A stretch of DNA of 64,000 nucleotides from Hevea brasiliensis. Lineage: Eukaryota > Streptophyta > Magnoliopsida > Malpighiales > Euphorbiaceae. The stretch's first letter is position 1. Every line of letters begins with the position of its first letter. Position numbers and translations under genes: made by a program. The DNA is taken from assembly GCF_030052815.1 (NCBI RefSeq), contig NC_079509.1:47094313-47158312 (forward strand), written 5' to 3'. Under the pieces are notes generated by a model. It was not told the DNA's origin. It did not search any database and saw nothing but the letters and a program-made list of their open reading frames with translations. Positions 22,914 through 36,289 of this stretch are shown here, in pieces.

Positions 22914-24540
22914 ATGACAAGAACAAGACCAGAAGAAGAAGTCTTTGATTTGGATCTAGAGATAGACAAAACTCTAAGAACTATCAAGAGAGAGAGGAAA
23001 CGTGAAGGACAAGATCAAGGGAATCTAGAAAATTCCAAATATGGCCAATAATAACAACAACAGACTGAGACTCTTGAAGGACTATGGAGCTCCCTCCATA
23101 CAAGGATTCCAACCTAGTGTTACAAGACCCACAATGGATGCCAACAATTTTGAATTAAAACTGGCATGGCTCCAGATGATCCAACAGACTCAGTTTGAGA
23201 GTTCACCAACAGAAGATCCACACTACCACCTCCAGTGCTTTCTTACCCTTTGTGACACATTCAAGATGAATGGGGTCTCTGATCAAGCCATAAGACTCAG
23301 AGCATTTCCACTTTCCCTTCGAGATAAAGCAAGGAAGTGGTTACTTTCTCAACCAACTAGAACATTCACCACATGGGAGGACCTCTCACAAGCTTTTCTA
23401 GCAAGGTACTTCCCACTTACAAAGACTGCAAAGTTGAGAGTTGAACTCAACACCTTTAGTCAAAGGGAAGGTGAATCACTCTATGATGCATGGGAGAGAT
23501 ATAAGGACCTACAGAAAGAATGCCCACACCATGGCATAGAAGATTGGCTCTTGGTTCAGACTTCTATAATGGGCTATTGCCCTCTACAAGGAGCACAGTA
23601 GATTTAGCAGTAGAAGGTGACTTGATGGAGAAAACAGTGGATCAAGCACTTGAACTTCTGGAGAGGGTCGCTTATCACAACTATGAATGGTCGAATGAAA
23701 GGGGAAATACAAGGAGAACAGCAGGAATCCTAGAAGTGGATGCCCTAAGCATGATAAATGCTCAATTTAACTAGCTCACAAAGAGGCTTGATAAAATGCA
23801 GGCCAATGCTATAGGGATGAATAGTCAATATGATGACAGCTATGGAGGAGGATACATAAGTTCAGAGTACAACAGCTTCAATAAACTCCTCACAGAATAG
23901 ATGAACTATGTGAATAATGGAGGGAACTTAAACCAGAGACAGCCTCACAACCCATATTCAAATACATATAACCCTGGATGGAGGAACCACCCAAATTTCT
24001 CATGGTCAAATTCTCATAATCAGCCAATAAACAAACAGCAAGGTTACAGACTACCTACACCCCCTGGATTTCAAAACAAGGGACAAAACCCTACACAACT
24101 ACCGCCACTCCCTCAGAACCAATAGCATGAATCAAGGTCAACTATGGAATCCATGATGTAAAGCTTCCTAGCAAACCAACAATAGCAAAATGAAATGATC
24201 AAACAACTAGCTTCCAGAATGGAACAACTTGCTACCCACAATAAGATGCTTGAAAATCAAATTGCTCAGCAAGCAACCTCTTCAAGCAAAGCTACTAGTA
24301 AACTGTCTAGTCAACCAGAGATGAACCCAAAGGAGCATTATAAGGTAGTTACATTAAGAAGTAGAAGAATTTTAAAATAGTCAGAGGAAGTGACAACAGA
24401 GGAAACCTCTGAAAAATCTAAAAGCCAAGCAGAGAAGAAAGAGGAAGAAGCCAAGAAGGATCAGGAGGAGGAAACAAGGAAAAAAAAGAAGCTACTAGAG
24501 CCATATCAGCCTCCTCTACCTTTTCCTCATAGATTCTAGA
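22914..24540 (+). pseudogene. H Gag (Athila type), with frameshifts and stops
   Basis: The start is taken at 22914 (MTRTRPEEEVFDLDLEID), a start typical for Athila Gag; the frame stops at about 23046 and continues in a second frame from 23041 (LKDYGAPSIQG). The retrotransposon Gag domain follows (HYHLQCFLTLCDTFKMNGV, LRAFPLSLRDKARKWL, FLARYFPLTKTAKLRVEL). A second frameshift lies near 23560; the third frame carries LLERVAYHNYEW and the Asn/Pro/Gln-rich tail with coiled coil (ASRMEQLATHNKMLENQIAQ at 24195-24380). Stops at 23772, 23898, 24123 and others are mainly TAG. Confidence 0.88.
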
Positions 24541-25100
24541 AAGTCAAATTGGATAAGCAGTTTGGGAAGTTTTTAGAAGTTTTACAGAAACTTTATATCA
24601 ACATTCCCTTCACTGAAACACTCTCTCAAATGCCATCCTACACCAAATTCCTTAAGGAAATTCTATCAAAGAAAAGAAAGCTGGAAGACTATGAGACTAT
24701 TGCTCTAACAGAGGAATACAGTGCCATACTGCAAAACAGACTGCCTCTAAAGCTGAAAGATCCAAGAAGCTTCTCCATACCTTTTCTCATTGGCGACAAG
24801 AAAATAGACAAGGCCTTCTGCGACCTTAGGGCAAGTTTGAGTTTAATGCCTCTATCAATATGCCAAAAGATGGAAGTCGGAGAACTAAAACCCACAACAA
24901 TTTCATTACAATTGGCTGACCGGTTCGCTAAATATCCTATGGGAATACTTGAGAACATTCCTATCAAGGTAGGCAAATTCTTCATTCCAGTTGATTTTAT
25001 TGTCCTTGAGATGAAAGAGGATGTTCAAATCCCCGTCATCTTGGGAAAACCTCTCTTGGCAACCGCTAGAGCAATCATAGACTTCAAAAATGGGTGACTG
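24541..25100 (+). pseudogene. H protease (Athila retropepsin-like)
   Basis: The block opens LDKQFGKFLEVLQKLYINIPF, the conserved Athila segment before protease, then KDPRSFSIPFLIGD. The active-site region reads KAFCDLRASLSLMPLS where the family has CDLGAS(V/I)SLMP, so the glycine after D-L is replaced by Arg. It continues LADRFAKYPMGILENIPIKV and IPVILGKPLLATARAIID. A TGA ends the block at 25097. It would cut the Gag-Pol polyprotein; the Arg makes activity unlikely. Confidence 0.85.
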
Positions 25101-26015
25101 ACTCTCAAGGTAGGGGATGAAGAAGTGGAATTCAACTTATTCGACCAAATGAAGCACAAATTCGAACCTGATGTATCCCTTAGAGTTAACATAGTTGACA
25201 AGTAAGTTGAGAAAGAATTTCATAAGGCCCATCTTGAAAATCCTTTTGAAGCATGCATTGTGCACAACCACACAGCAAATGATGAGAACACAGAAATAGC
25301 AGCCTATACATAACATTTAGTAGCTCATCCACTCCTACCCTTAGCTCAAGCTTTCAAGGTAGAAGAGCTGAAGGAGAAACATACCAAAAGTAGTCTGGAG
25401 AAAAATAATGAACAGGTAAAACTCAAACCTCTTCCCTCTAAGCTAAGGTACACATTCCTGGACTCAAATTCTGAATATCCTATTATTATTAATGCCAGTC
25501 TATCTGAAATAGAAGAGGAAAAATTGCTAAGAGTGCTAAGGACACATAGCAAGAGCATAGGGTATAAAATAGAAGACCTAAAAGGGATTCATCCTTCCAT
25601 TTACATGCATAGGATACCTATGGAAGAAAATAATAAACCAACTATTGAACGTCAAAGAAGACTTAACCCAAACATGAAAGAAGTAGTGAAAAAGGAAATC
25701 TTGAAACTATTAGATGCAGGTATTATATACCCAATCTCTAATAGTAAATTGGTTAGTCCAGTGCATGTAGTACCTAAGAAAGGTGGGACAACTGTCATTC
25801 AAAATGCAAAAGATGAATTAATCCCTACTAGGGTAGTTACTGGTTGGCACATGTGCATAGACTATAGGAAATTAAATAGTGCCACCAGAAAGGACCATTT
25901 TCCTCTTCCTTTCATAGAGCAAATGCTAGAAAGATTAGTAAAACATTCCTGCTTCTGCTACCTAGATAGGTATTCAAGATTCTTTCAAATTCCTATTCAC
26001 CTAGAAGAATAGGAA
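25101..26015 (+). pseudogene. H linker and reverse transcriptase start
   Basis: In the same frame as the protease, after three stops, comes KPLPSKLRYTFLD..SEYPIIINASL, the stretch before RT in Athila elements, then IGYKIEDLKGIHPSIYMHRI and the RT fingers (VKKEILKLLDAGIIYPI, WVSPVHVVPKKGG-type, here KLVSPVHVVPKKGG; CIDYRKLNSATRKDHFPLPF). It ends at FFQIPIHLEE, stop, where the next expected residues are the start of the palm. YADD-type active-site residues are not in the window. Confidence 0.85.
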
Positions 26016-29000
26016 TGTAACACCCATATATGCATAGCCTGGTATATTTCACTATTCTGGTGACCGGTGTCGGTCTGGATAATTAAGCAAATTAGAATCA
26101 CATTTAAGACACCTACAAAAGTCCTGAATGAAAATAAATAGTGATTACTAGATAGTTAAGTATAAACAAGAAAAACAAAGTATAAAAGGTTAAATAAGCC
26201 GTGAGTCACAGTGATGGGTGACCTTACCGGGAAGTGACTGCGAGGTCAGTCCTAACCCTGCTTTTGAATCGAAAAATGTGATGTCAAGGTCCTAAGGACT
26301 ACTGAAAACCTAGTGGAAAAGAGAAACTCACAGAAAAGAGCTTATAAGTAGGTCAAATAATTAGATCAGGGATCTGGAAGAAATATCGAATTATTTACAA
26401 AACGGATCAGACTGGCGAGGGGCAAATTGGTCAATTCACCCCAAGAGATGACGCTTGACCTAACTGTTCAATAAAATAGGAGAAATGAAATTTTTGGAAT
26501 ATAGAATTAACTTAAAGAAATAAGGGAAATAAAGGAAAAAGAAAAGGAATGAAAATTTGGCTTTATGACATCACTTGAATGACATCACATATGATGTCAA
26601 AATTAAATTTAATTAACCTAATTTTTGACCAAGTCAATTTAAACTTATTTAGACATAAAAATACAAAAAAATTAAAAGAAATTTCACTCATCTTCTCTCC
26701 CAAACCAGCCAGTCGAAATTCTCTCCCCTCTCACCTCCATTTTCATTCACCATTAAAGCTTGATTCAAGCTTGATTTCCACTCAATTAACCCTAATTTCC
26801 CCAAAATTCTCCACAAAACCTTACTATCTTAACTTGAGAAAGAGATTAAAGAAGAAAAGCAAAGGGGAAGAGTGAAGAAATTGATGATTGAATTTCAAGA
26901 GAAATGTTAGTACCTTAAACTTACAAATTCTAGTTAAATCTATGTGTTTAGGGTTGCATACAATTAGAATTAAAGTGGAAATGCAAACAAAACCATCATG
27001 GGAGGACTAAGTGGGATTTTTTGCCAGCCTTAAGAGGAATAGAAATTGCTTGAATTTGGTGGAATTAAAGAGTTAGAGAAGTTAAATTAAGTGTATAGAT
27101 GTTGATTATGTACTTTAATTTCATTAATTGAATGAATTGTGTAAATTAGGGTTCTTGAATTCCTGAAATTGGGAGAAAAATTATAGGAAATGATCAATTA
27201 ATACAAATGACCTTAATTCAGGTTAGAAATGGTCAATTGTGACCAATTGAGATGTGTTAGAATTGGTATAATTGAAATGCAATTCGAATTGGTTAGGCAT
27301 CCCAATCTGGCAGTTTGACCTAGGTCCCTTTCAGGGATCAAAAATGAAATTCTGATAACCCAATTGGTGTGAGGCCAATTGGGAATGAAATAAAGACACA
27401 ATTTTCATTTGGAGACCATGCCCAGAAAATGACATTTAGATACTGAACAATCAGGTCAGATCCGGGTAATGTGCACTGCCACTGTACAAAAATAACCAAA
27501 TGAACAGTGTTTGTTTATTTGGCCATAACTTGGCCTAGTTAGGTCCAAATGACCTGATTTTTGTGGCATTGGAAAGGTATGACATAGCACTATAACTTTT
27601 ATGAAGAAAACCAACCCAAATTTTGCCCATAACCAAGTGAAATTGTCACCCAAAGTTAGTGGTCCAAAACTACCATAACCAATTAGGTGCCCAGAAATTC
27701 TGGGTAACACCAATCCTGCCAGCGTTATTCAAATGGGAATATCTTGGCCTACAAAACTCTATATGGAGTGATTCAAAAAGGGAATTGAAGATAAGATAAT
27801 AAGGAACAACTTTGGTGAAGGACACTTAGCCAAATTCTGACAGTAACCAGACCAATGGAACAGTGCAAAACAGAGCACAAAAACTGAAAATTTGAAATTA
27901 TCATTAGGAGACCTAAAAAATTGAAGGGACAACCAAAACCAATAAATTAGGCACCCAAAATGTGACATGTAGGTGTAATTGGAATTCACTTACCTATTAA
28001 GCATGAGAAAATCAACATTTTAACTTGAATAGTGCTATGAATAGTAACCCCAAAATGCAAATTTTTAAGAACATGATTTTAAGCATATTAAGATTAGAAT
28101 TATGTAGACATGAATTTATTTATTGGATTTATTATAAGTTGTGATACTAAAACACTGCAAATTGTGTGTTTCAGTTGAGAAGAATACGGAGAAAGGAAAG
28201 GAAACATCGAGTCAAGGCCTAGAGGCGACTCGCACGAGGTTTGTGCACAACATAGAAATTTCTGTAAATTTTCTTCTGCAAATTGTTTTGAATGAATTGT
28301 GATATTAAATTGTGACTTATTTGTATTGAAATTATTATTGAAAGGAACAATATGCTTTTGATCTAAACTGTTGAAAAAATAAATTGTGTGTGTTTGAATT
28401 ACAAAGTAATGTTTAGAAAATTGTTAAGATAGTTTTGAAACCACAGTGTCATGACCACATATCCGAATGCCTCACTAGCTTAACTAGTGGGAGGAATTAG
28501 TTTTGTATTCCCTCTATGGCTGAAGTGTTGAGGTGTGTGCTAGTAGAGAAAGAAATTTGAATGGGTACCCATAAATTGAGCTAGCTAGCCTTGGTATTCC
28601 TCATAAGCCTCTGGCTATTGAGATGAACAATATATTAATGGCATGATATAACTGTGTATTTTTATGAAATTTGTTTTGTGACTTCTGAAGTGAAAAATTT
28701 TTTGACTAAAATTTTAAATTGTGTTTTGTATCTGTATACCATTTTCAGTACCATATTTGGATAAGTGTGATTTAATTTATGCATAAATTAGTATTTTTAG
28801 TATGTTGTGCACCACTGAGTCATTGTACACAGCGATGGCTTTGTATTGCTATCGCAGGTAGAGAGACTAGTAGAGCAGCCGAGTGAGCTGCTGAGGACTA
28901 CAGTACTGCCTTTGAGATTTTGTCGGGTATAACATTATACCCTTATTGTACATATTTATTTTGATGTATATAACCGTATGTACATATTGTAAATTGGTAT

Positions 29001-29517
29001 TGAGCAGTTGTACAAAACTTGTAATAATATTATTTTGGATTTTCTGATGTAAATTTAGACCGATGAATGTAAATCAATTTTTCTTTAATGGAATGCGAAT
29101 GAAGTTCCTTAATATTAGTTTTGAAAATAATTGAGTTAAGAATTGACTTGAATTGTGGAGTTGAGAAAAATTGTGTTGATTTGAGTTGTGATGGTGGTTG
29201 ATTTTGATGAAGTGAATTATAGGAAGTGCTTTTCTATAGGTTAAAAATTTTAGTTTTTCTCAATTACAGCCGGCATTCTGCCAAAATTTTTATAAAATTT
29301 ACGGAAAAATAAAAATGATAAAAAATTGTACCTAACTTTTAAACTTCAATTAAACATTTTTAATACCTGCTAGAAATGCTCACCACCTTCAAAAAGTAAG
29401 AAAATTATTTTAAAATCCCTTGTAGTGTATTTAATGGGTTATCGGTAGACGAAGTCGGTAATTCATTAGGTATACTATGGGATCATGTTATGCCTTATAG
29501 AGGGGTAAGGTGTGACA
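26016..29517 (+). repeat. T 5' LTR
   Basis: 3502 bp, TGTAACACCC to AGGTGTGACA. It shares the GGTGACCGGTGTCGGTCTGG start block, the paired hairpins (28814-28855) and the CAGCCGGCATTCTGCC block (29268) with S and B. Small open frames inside are not genes. Confidence 0.88.
28832..28855 (+). repeat. Conserved LTR hairpin 2 in T
   Basis: GCGATGGC, loop TTTGTATT, GCTATCGC: an 8-bp stem with one G-T (G-U in RNA) pair. The B 5' LTR has a perfect version and the B 3' LTR a version with two wobbles. Confidence 0.65.
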
Positions 29518-29525
29518 TGTTTTAG

Positions 29526-29537
29526 TGGTATCATAGC
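29526..29537 (+). other. T primer binding site (tRNA-Met type)
   Basis: TGGTATCATAGC differs by one base from TGGTATCAGAGC and lies eight bases after the LTR end. The same PBS follows the B 5' LTR. Confidence 0.85.
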
Positions 29538-29706
29538 AAGATTTTAAAGTATGTTTTCACTTATGAATGTGTATTTGCTTTGTGATAAGTACAACTGCTC
29601 AATGTCCTTATTTGCTACATACAGTGCATTACATTATAAATATGAACTAACGGAGGAAAATCTCCTTGTGTTATTTGTTCAGGAGGTATAATACCCTCGA
29701 ATTGAA

Positions 29707-30900
29707 ATGACAGGAGGGGGCCACTCGGTTGAGCAATCTGTAGAGGCTGAGGCACAAGGGGAAGCCCTAGCCCTTCAAAATGTAAGTGGATCAGTGGCAC
29801 CAGCCCCACTAATCCGTAGTTTCCTGCACAATTTACTCAGCAGATGGCTGCGATGTTCCAACAAATGGCTAGAAGCATGCCTACTCAAGCTCCACTTCAG
29901 ACACCTGTGGTGCAACCTCAGCCTCCAGCCAGGAAGTATAACAAGCTAATTAAGTTTAGGGCTACAGAGTTTAAGGGTATAGTGGACCCTTTAGAGGCAG
30001 AGTAGTGGTTGGAGAGAATGGATAGAGTTTTTAAGAAGCTACACTGCACAGATGAATTGAAATTCGAATATTCAGTGTCACTACTGCAAGGGGATGCATA
30101 TGATTAGTGGAAAACCATCCCCCATAGTTTGGTAGAACTCTCAGTACTGACATGGGATGACTTCATCAGAGAGTTCAGACAAAAGTATGTCCCCGATGCC
30201 TATGTGGACTAGAAGCTACAAGAGTTCTTAAGTCTGAAGCAAGGAAACAGAACAGTGGCAGAATATGAAAGGGAGTTCTCCCGCTTGAGCCACTATGTAG
30301 GGGGTCTACTGTCTACCAGTAGAGAAAGATGTAAGAGGTTTGAGACCAGTTTAAAGTCTAGTCTAAGGATGCAAGTGGTTGGATTCAGACATAATAACTT
30401 CTCTGAGCTCATCTTTCAAGCACTTGAGTTAGAAAGAATTGAGTCAAAAGCAACACCAGTGAAAGAGAAAATAGAGAAGATAGTGAAATTAGAAAAAGAG
30501 AAAAGTGGAAAGTCAGTGGATCAAAGTTCTAGTGGCAATACTGGAAAAAGAAAGAAATTTAGGGGATCAAGTAGAGGTGAAAGGTCTGGTAGGGGTAGAT
30601 TTTTCCAACAGAGACCCCCTTGGTCTGGTCAGCAGACAACCAGAAGTTCTCACCCTCCCTGCCCTTGTGAGACATGTGGAAAGACCTATGGTGGGATATG
30701 TTACTAGGCTATAGGAGCCTGTTTTAACTGTGGGGTATGGGGCATCTAGCTAAAGATTGTACCAGTGCCCGTAGATTTAAGCCACCTCCTACTATTACAA
30801 AAGGGTCTATTTAGAGTTCTGCTACTAGAGGTTCACAACTAGTTAGCAAAGGTAGAGGCAGAGGTCGGGGCAGCACTTCAGGCAGTCAAGGTACAGTAAA
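29707..30900 (+). pseudogene. T Gag with zinc knuckle, broken
   Basis: It starts MTGGGHSVEQSVEAEAQG; a frameshift near 29815 moves to the frame with QQMAAMFQQMARS, KFRATEFKGIVDPLEAE, stop, WLERMDRVF, then LTWDDFIREFRQKYVPDAYV and LQEFLSLKQGNRTVAEYERE, the Retrotrans_gag domain. Three stops (30002-30220) sit where CAG or TGG is expected. A basic RG-rich stretch (RGERSGRGRFFQQRP) and a first Cys-rich piece (CETCGKTYGGICY) follow. The CCHC knuckle (CFNCG...HLAKDC) at about 30720-30765 is split by a frameshift. Confidence 0.87.
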
Positions 30901-30939
30901 CTAGTCAGAATAAGGTAGTGCTCTGGCCAGAGTCTACAC

Positions 30940-31470
30940 GATGAGACAGCGATAAAAAGTCGAGACTTTTGACATTGTGGTCGATACATTCTCTATCTCT
31001 GATAAAGAAGTATTTGTATTGTTTGATCCATGTTCTACCCACTCATATGTTAGTGCTAGCATCGTTAGTTCCCTTGCTGTTCCGTGTGGTAAAATGGGTT
31101 TTGAGGTGCTAGTAACAAGTCTGTTAGGATAAGAAGTCAGGGTCAACAGAATGCATAGAGATTGTCCTTTAGTGATCCAAGGACATGTTTTTCTATCTGA
31201 TTTGATTGAAATGCCCTTCAGAGATTATGATATCATCTTGGGCATGGATTCGTTAGCTAGATATCATGCCATGATTGATTGTAGACTGAAGATAGTCACT
31301 TTTGGTCTCCCTCAGTACGGTAATGTGGTGATACATGGGCAGAGGCAGCTATTGCCATCAAACATCATTTCGGCTGCACTAGCTAGAAAAATGATCAGAA
31401 AAGGGTGTGAAGTATATTTGGCACATATGATACACACCCAAGTGGGGAGTCCAACATTGAGGGACATCCT
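30940..31470 (+). pseudogene. T protease, cut by A2
   Basis: VVDTFSISDKEVFVLFDPCS and THSYVSASIVSSLAVPC form the retropepsin start; the family has DPGSTHSY, so Gly is replaced by Cys next to the catalytic Asp. One stop (TAG/TAA for Gln) precedes EVRVN. The 31151 frame then runs CPLVIQGHVFLSDLIEMPFR, DYDIILGMDSLARYHAMIDC and ends ...GSPTLRDI at the A2 start. Confidence 0.86.
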
Positions 31471-34400
31471 TGTTAGTAGTATGCCCTAGAGCATATCATT
31501 TAGTATGTATCTTGTACATATTTCATTAATAAAAGGCAATTTCACTTTTCCGTTTACATAATATATTTATGTGTAATAGAAAAGGTCCATTGATATTTTG
31601 TTAGAATTTCTATTCTTAAGTTGTTAAGAATATGAGTGGCAGTATTTCTAGCACAAAGTATCATAAATTGGTTTACAATCGAGAATACTTCACAATAAGG
31701 ACATGACTTATCCAGAAAGATTGTAATCATATTTGTTCCCAAGTTATTTATATGAGATGTAAATAAGATGGAATGGTGAGTCTCATGCCATATAACAAAC
31801 ATGATAGACACTTATGCATGATAAGTAGGCCGAACCAGTGACATTTATAATAAGCACATGGAGTTTACTCTTGTCAATGCATTGTCATAAATCATATCAG
31901 TGCATATAATCTTTAGACCTGAGATAGCACAGTTATCTTGTATATAGGTGGTTTGAGTTTGATACTGCTTTTATACTTGTACTGTGTATGGGTATATGGG
32001 CATGTGTTGGCTCCTACTAGTTATATATGGAGGTAGGTGTTAATCAAGATGGAATCTGTTACCCTAAGTAAATAGGGATAAAATCCTATGTTCATTAAAT
32101 TGTTCTTGATGTTTCAAGTTCCTAGCCAGGACAGATAGATTTAATCAGAAAAGAGTTTTTGATGAGAAAATTTTTTTAATCAAGAACTGGAATTAAAAGA
32201 GAACATAATATTCATAGCAAATGGGGTTTGACATAAACCATGACTCTAGCTCGAGTTGGAATTTTGTACCAGAAAGATTCTAGTGCATGGTAACATATGA
32301 TTAAAGGTTCATTTAAGGTATTCCTTATTACTAATTGGGTGGCCATGGCATGCTATGCTAGGTGTTAACTATGGTCTATGAGATGCCTAAAATGATTTAG
32401 AGAAATCATTTATGGTAAGAAAGAGTTCTGATGATATTAAGAGTTAATATCATAAATCATTGCTAATTAGTGATAAGCCTAGTGAGTCACACACATACAC
32501 AAGTAATCACCAAGTTAAATATGATTTAATTAATTAGTTAAAGAATTTAATTGATTATTTAAATAGATTTGGTTTGCAATTAGATTGCAAAGTCCCTAGC
32601 ATGGCTTGAAACCAAATCTAGGTTATTGGATGTACAATATAAGTTAAATTTATATTTAAAGTGTTTAAATGTGAATTTAATTATGAGAAATTAATTAATG
32701 AAGATTAATTAATTAGTTTATATTTGATATATATTGATTAGAAGAGGAGAAATAATTATTTTGGTTTAAGAACTCAAAATTACAACACAAGGGTTATTTG
32801 GTCATTTCACAGGGTGACATGTGGCTCCATGAGATGGTGACACATGGCACCATATAAGCTTGCCATTTGTCTTTTAATCATGTAAGATTATCAAAGTCAA
32901 GATTAAATCTAGGTTTGACACCTAGCACAATGTGATTGGGTCAATTAAACTAAGAGGCAATCAGAAGATGACATGTGGCAAGTGTAACACCGCTATGTTC
33001 GGTAGTGCGTTCTACTGTTCTGATGACAATGTCTATCCGGACATCTAGGATGCTTAGAATTATATTTAAATATTAGTGTGGAGATATAAGGTAGTGAAAT
33101 ACAATAGAGAAAAATACAAGAAAAAAACAAAGGAAAAATAAAAGAGAGAAAATGGAACTGAACTAAACGGACAAAACCGTACCGATGGGTAACCGGTACT
33201 AGCCTTGGACCGCGGAAAATCCTAAAAAATATTTTTGGGACTTAAATAAACATCTATTGAAAAATAAATGGTATTAGAAATGTCAAAGAAAAATTAAATA
33301 ATTAGTACAAAGAAAAACAAAAAATCGAGAAACCGATGAAAATCGGTGTTACCGAAAAAGCCAAAAAGCAACCCAAATAGGGGCATTGTGGTCAATTGAC
33401 ACCCCAAGTTGCCTTTTGACCTAAATATCCATTAAAAATAAATGATATTAAACTTTGAAAATACCATGAAAATTAAAATGGTGGTCCATAATTCAAATAG
33501 TGAAAGAAAAGAGGTTAAATGTGGGAATTATGAAAATTTTGATTAAACAAACATTAAAAATTATCTTAGTGCTCCACTAACATCTTCAAAGTGGACCATT
33601 AATCAGATTTGTGATAGAAGATTCCTTCATCTTCTTCCTTGAGCCAACCAGCCGAAGTCCCTTGGGAGAAAAACTCCATAGCTGAAATCTTCCAAGCTCC
33701 ATGCAACCCACTTTGAGCCATCCTTTCCACTAAGTCCCTTCTTTAAAGTTAATCCTCACCTTGCAAGGAAGATTTTGGTAGCAATTTTAAGGAGGTTTAG
33801 TGAATTTTTTATCAAGTTTCAAAGGTGGTGATTGTGTATTTTCAATTCTTGTTTCATTAAACTTTGAGTGGATGTTGTGGTGAGTTGTTTTGTGGAAAAA
33901 GTTTTAAAGTTTGATGATTTAATGGTGATACACCATTTTGGAAGCCATGAGAACTCATCATATTTAGTTCGTTTTTACTTGTTAATGGTAGTTTAAGATG
34001 TTGATGTAAGTGTTTATGTGTATAGAAATGATTTAGACAATGTATATTAAGAGTATGTGTAATGGTGCACTTGGTTTTGGAAGATTGGAAGCTATTTGAA
34101 GGAGATGTGTAATTCGGCAACTTTTAAAGTGTAGTTGAAATGTGTTATTTCATGGTTTGGTTTATTGAATTATATTGTTTATAGTGACAGCATGTATATG
34201 TGTATAATAGATTGGAATTGGATATGTAAATGGTGTATGTTCATGAGGTTAAATTATGTAAATGGACTTTGGAAAATTCTGAGTTATAATGTGTATATTG
34301 AGAATGGTTACAAGCTATCCAAAATGACCAAAATGTCTTGTTAAGTGTGTTAATGGTATGGCACAAACCAGAATTGGCATGAAAGAGTTAGCTTGGTAAG

Positions 34401-35890
34401 TATAGAATGTGTAATTGATAAGTGATGAAGAATGTGTAGTAGGGCAATGTATGTTTTAGGTTAGAACCTTAAGTGTATGACTCCAATTGGTATGAGACCA
34501 ATTGGAGGTGAAACTAGGCACAAAATGTGCTAACTTTCATTAAGGAAGCCTACCTAAATTCTGTCCACAAAGTTACATGAGAATTGACCAAATGCGAATT
34601 AGTGACTTGAAAGCTTGAAAATTGACCAGTTGGGCAGTAATTAATGTTTTGACCATAACTTACTCAAAACAGGTCCAATTGACCTGAAATTTTTACCATG
34701 AATTGTTTAGACATAGATCTAAAATTCTTATGAAGACACCAAATCCCAGAAATTGCCAGAACCAAGCCAAATAGCTTGCATAATTTCAGGTACCAAAATT
34801 GACCTAAAAATAACCTAAGCCTTCCATTTTAGTATATTCTGTCCAGCATTGGTAAATTGACCATATCTTGGTCTACACAACTCAGAATGATTTGAAATTT
34901 TGCCCTGCATGCAATAAGACATAGACCTACAAGTTTTCAGTTTAGACCGAAACCCGAAAACTGAGGGAACTAGGTCGTCCGGCTAGGTCAAAATAGTACA
35001 CTGAAATCCTGTAAATTACAAGAAAATGCAATACACTTGAAAATGAATTTGGTAACATATACCAACACTAAAGGGCTATAAAATGTGACATATTGGTAAC
35101 ATTGGAATTGACTCACTTATAGTGCATCAAGGGTCAACATTATAAGTTGACTAATGAAATGAATTGAAGGGAATAGTACCAAGAAAATTTAGATATTAGA
35201 TTTTATGGTTGGAAACAAATTCATTGAGTACTGAAACACTTTAAATTGTGTGTTTCAGTTCATAAGGATATTGAGAAGCATAAAGAACATTGAGTCAAGG
35301 CCTAGGAGCGACTCAAATCAGGTTTGTGCACAACTAGTTTTTAACTGATTTTGTCCTGAATATTTCATATGATCAAATGACATATTTTTCTTATGTATTA
35401 TGTTTAACAAGCATTGGATTTAATTCAATGATTATTGAAATTGTTATAGTATGTATGAATTTAGCTTTATGAAATGGTATTTCCACAAGTATTAAGCATT
35501 GTTGTGAATTGAATAAATTATGTTTTGGAAAATTGTGATAGAACATGTTTTGAATTGTGATGGGCAATTTGCATGGAAAAATGCAAATTTATGATTTGAA
35601 TTGTGATGAGCATAAAAATTATTGGATATTGGAATTGACTTTGAATTGAATTGTATTGTGATTTATACTCGCTAAAAGGATTGTGATATTGTTTTATATC
35701 TCACTATAGATGCTTGACTAGGTTATTACCCGTCACTCTCATTTGTTGAGAAGACAATGGAGTTAGTTGTGTTTTGATTACCATGGTACGTGCACAGGCT
35801 TAGATTCTCTTCTTATTAGAGGTTAGATCTAAGTTTTATATTATGGCCCTTTCGGAAGATTCATTATTGTGATGTGTACTGTGCACAACG

Positions 35891-35982
35891 ACCATAGGGA
35901 GTTAGAATCTGATTCGACCTCCCCGACCATAGGGAGTTAGAATCTGATTCGACCTCCCCGACCATAGGGAGTTAGAATCACC
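35891..35982 (+). repeat. 35-bp tandem repeat in the B 5' LTR
   Basis: Two full units (ACCATAGGGAGTTAGAATCT then GATTCGACCTCCCCG) at 35891-35925 and 35926-35960, and a third partial unit from 35961. The 3' LTR (about 41785-41822) has a single unit, so the copies were gained in the 5' LTR or lost in the 3' LTR after insertion. Confidence 0.9.
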
Positions 35983-36289
35983 CCAAAGATGGCCCTTTCG
36001 GATTAGTCTTGCATAGTTAATGAGATAAGGAATGGTTTTTAAATAGTAAAGAATTGTGATTTCAATTATGATTTATGTATAATTGATTTTGTTGGAATTA
36101 TCTTAAATGTTTGGTTGTGATTTGATAAATTGAATTTCGTGATCAAAGTCATTTTCATACAAATGATTTATGTTATTGGCAATGAATAATTTGATTTTTT
36201 GAATTTGATGAGTATCCTGATTTCCAAATTATTTGCTGTAATTTTGCTAAGGTATATTGAACTATGTTTTAAGTTATAGTTGTGCACCA

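Larger units (their letters stand above)
21151..26015 (+). mobile_element. H: Athila-type Ty3/gypsy element, 5' LTR through RT start, interrupted by T
   Basis: It has a 5' LTR (21151-22767), PBS (22774-22791), and a gag-pol remnant from 22914 to 26015. Gag, the QFGKFLEVL...L.INIPF.E pre-protease block, the protease and the RT start are all of Athila type, which lacks a chromodomain. The reading stops inside RT at 26015, where the T LTR starts (TGTAACACCC). The remainder of pol, any env-like region and the 3' LTR are not found in this window. Several in-frame stops and two frameshifts show it is dead. Confidence 0.9.

Noticed and set aside
34135..34344. 69-codon open frame in the B 5' LTR, with a counterpart at 40016-40225
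   Set aside because: Conserved only because the two LTRs are copies of each other; differences between them are not biased to silent sites by eye, and no domain is seen.
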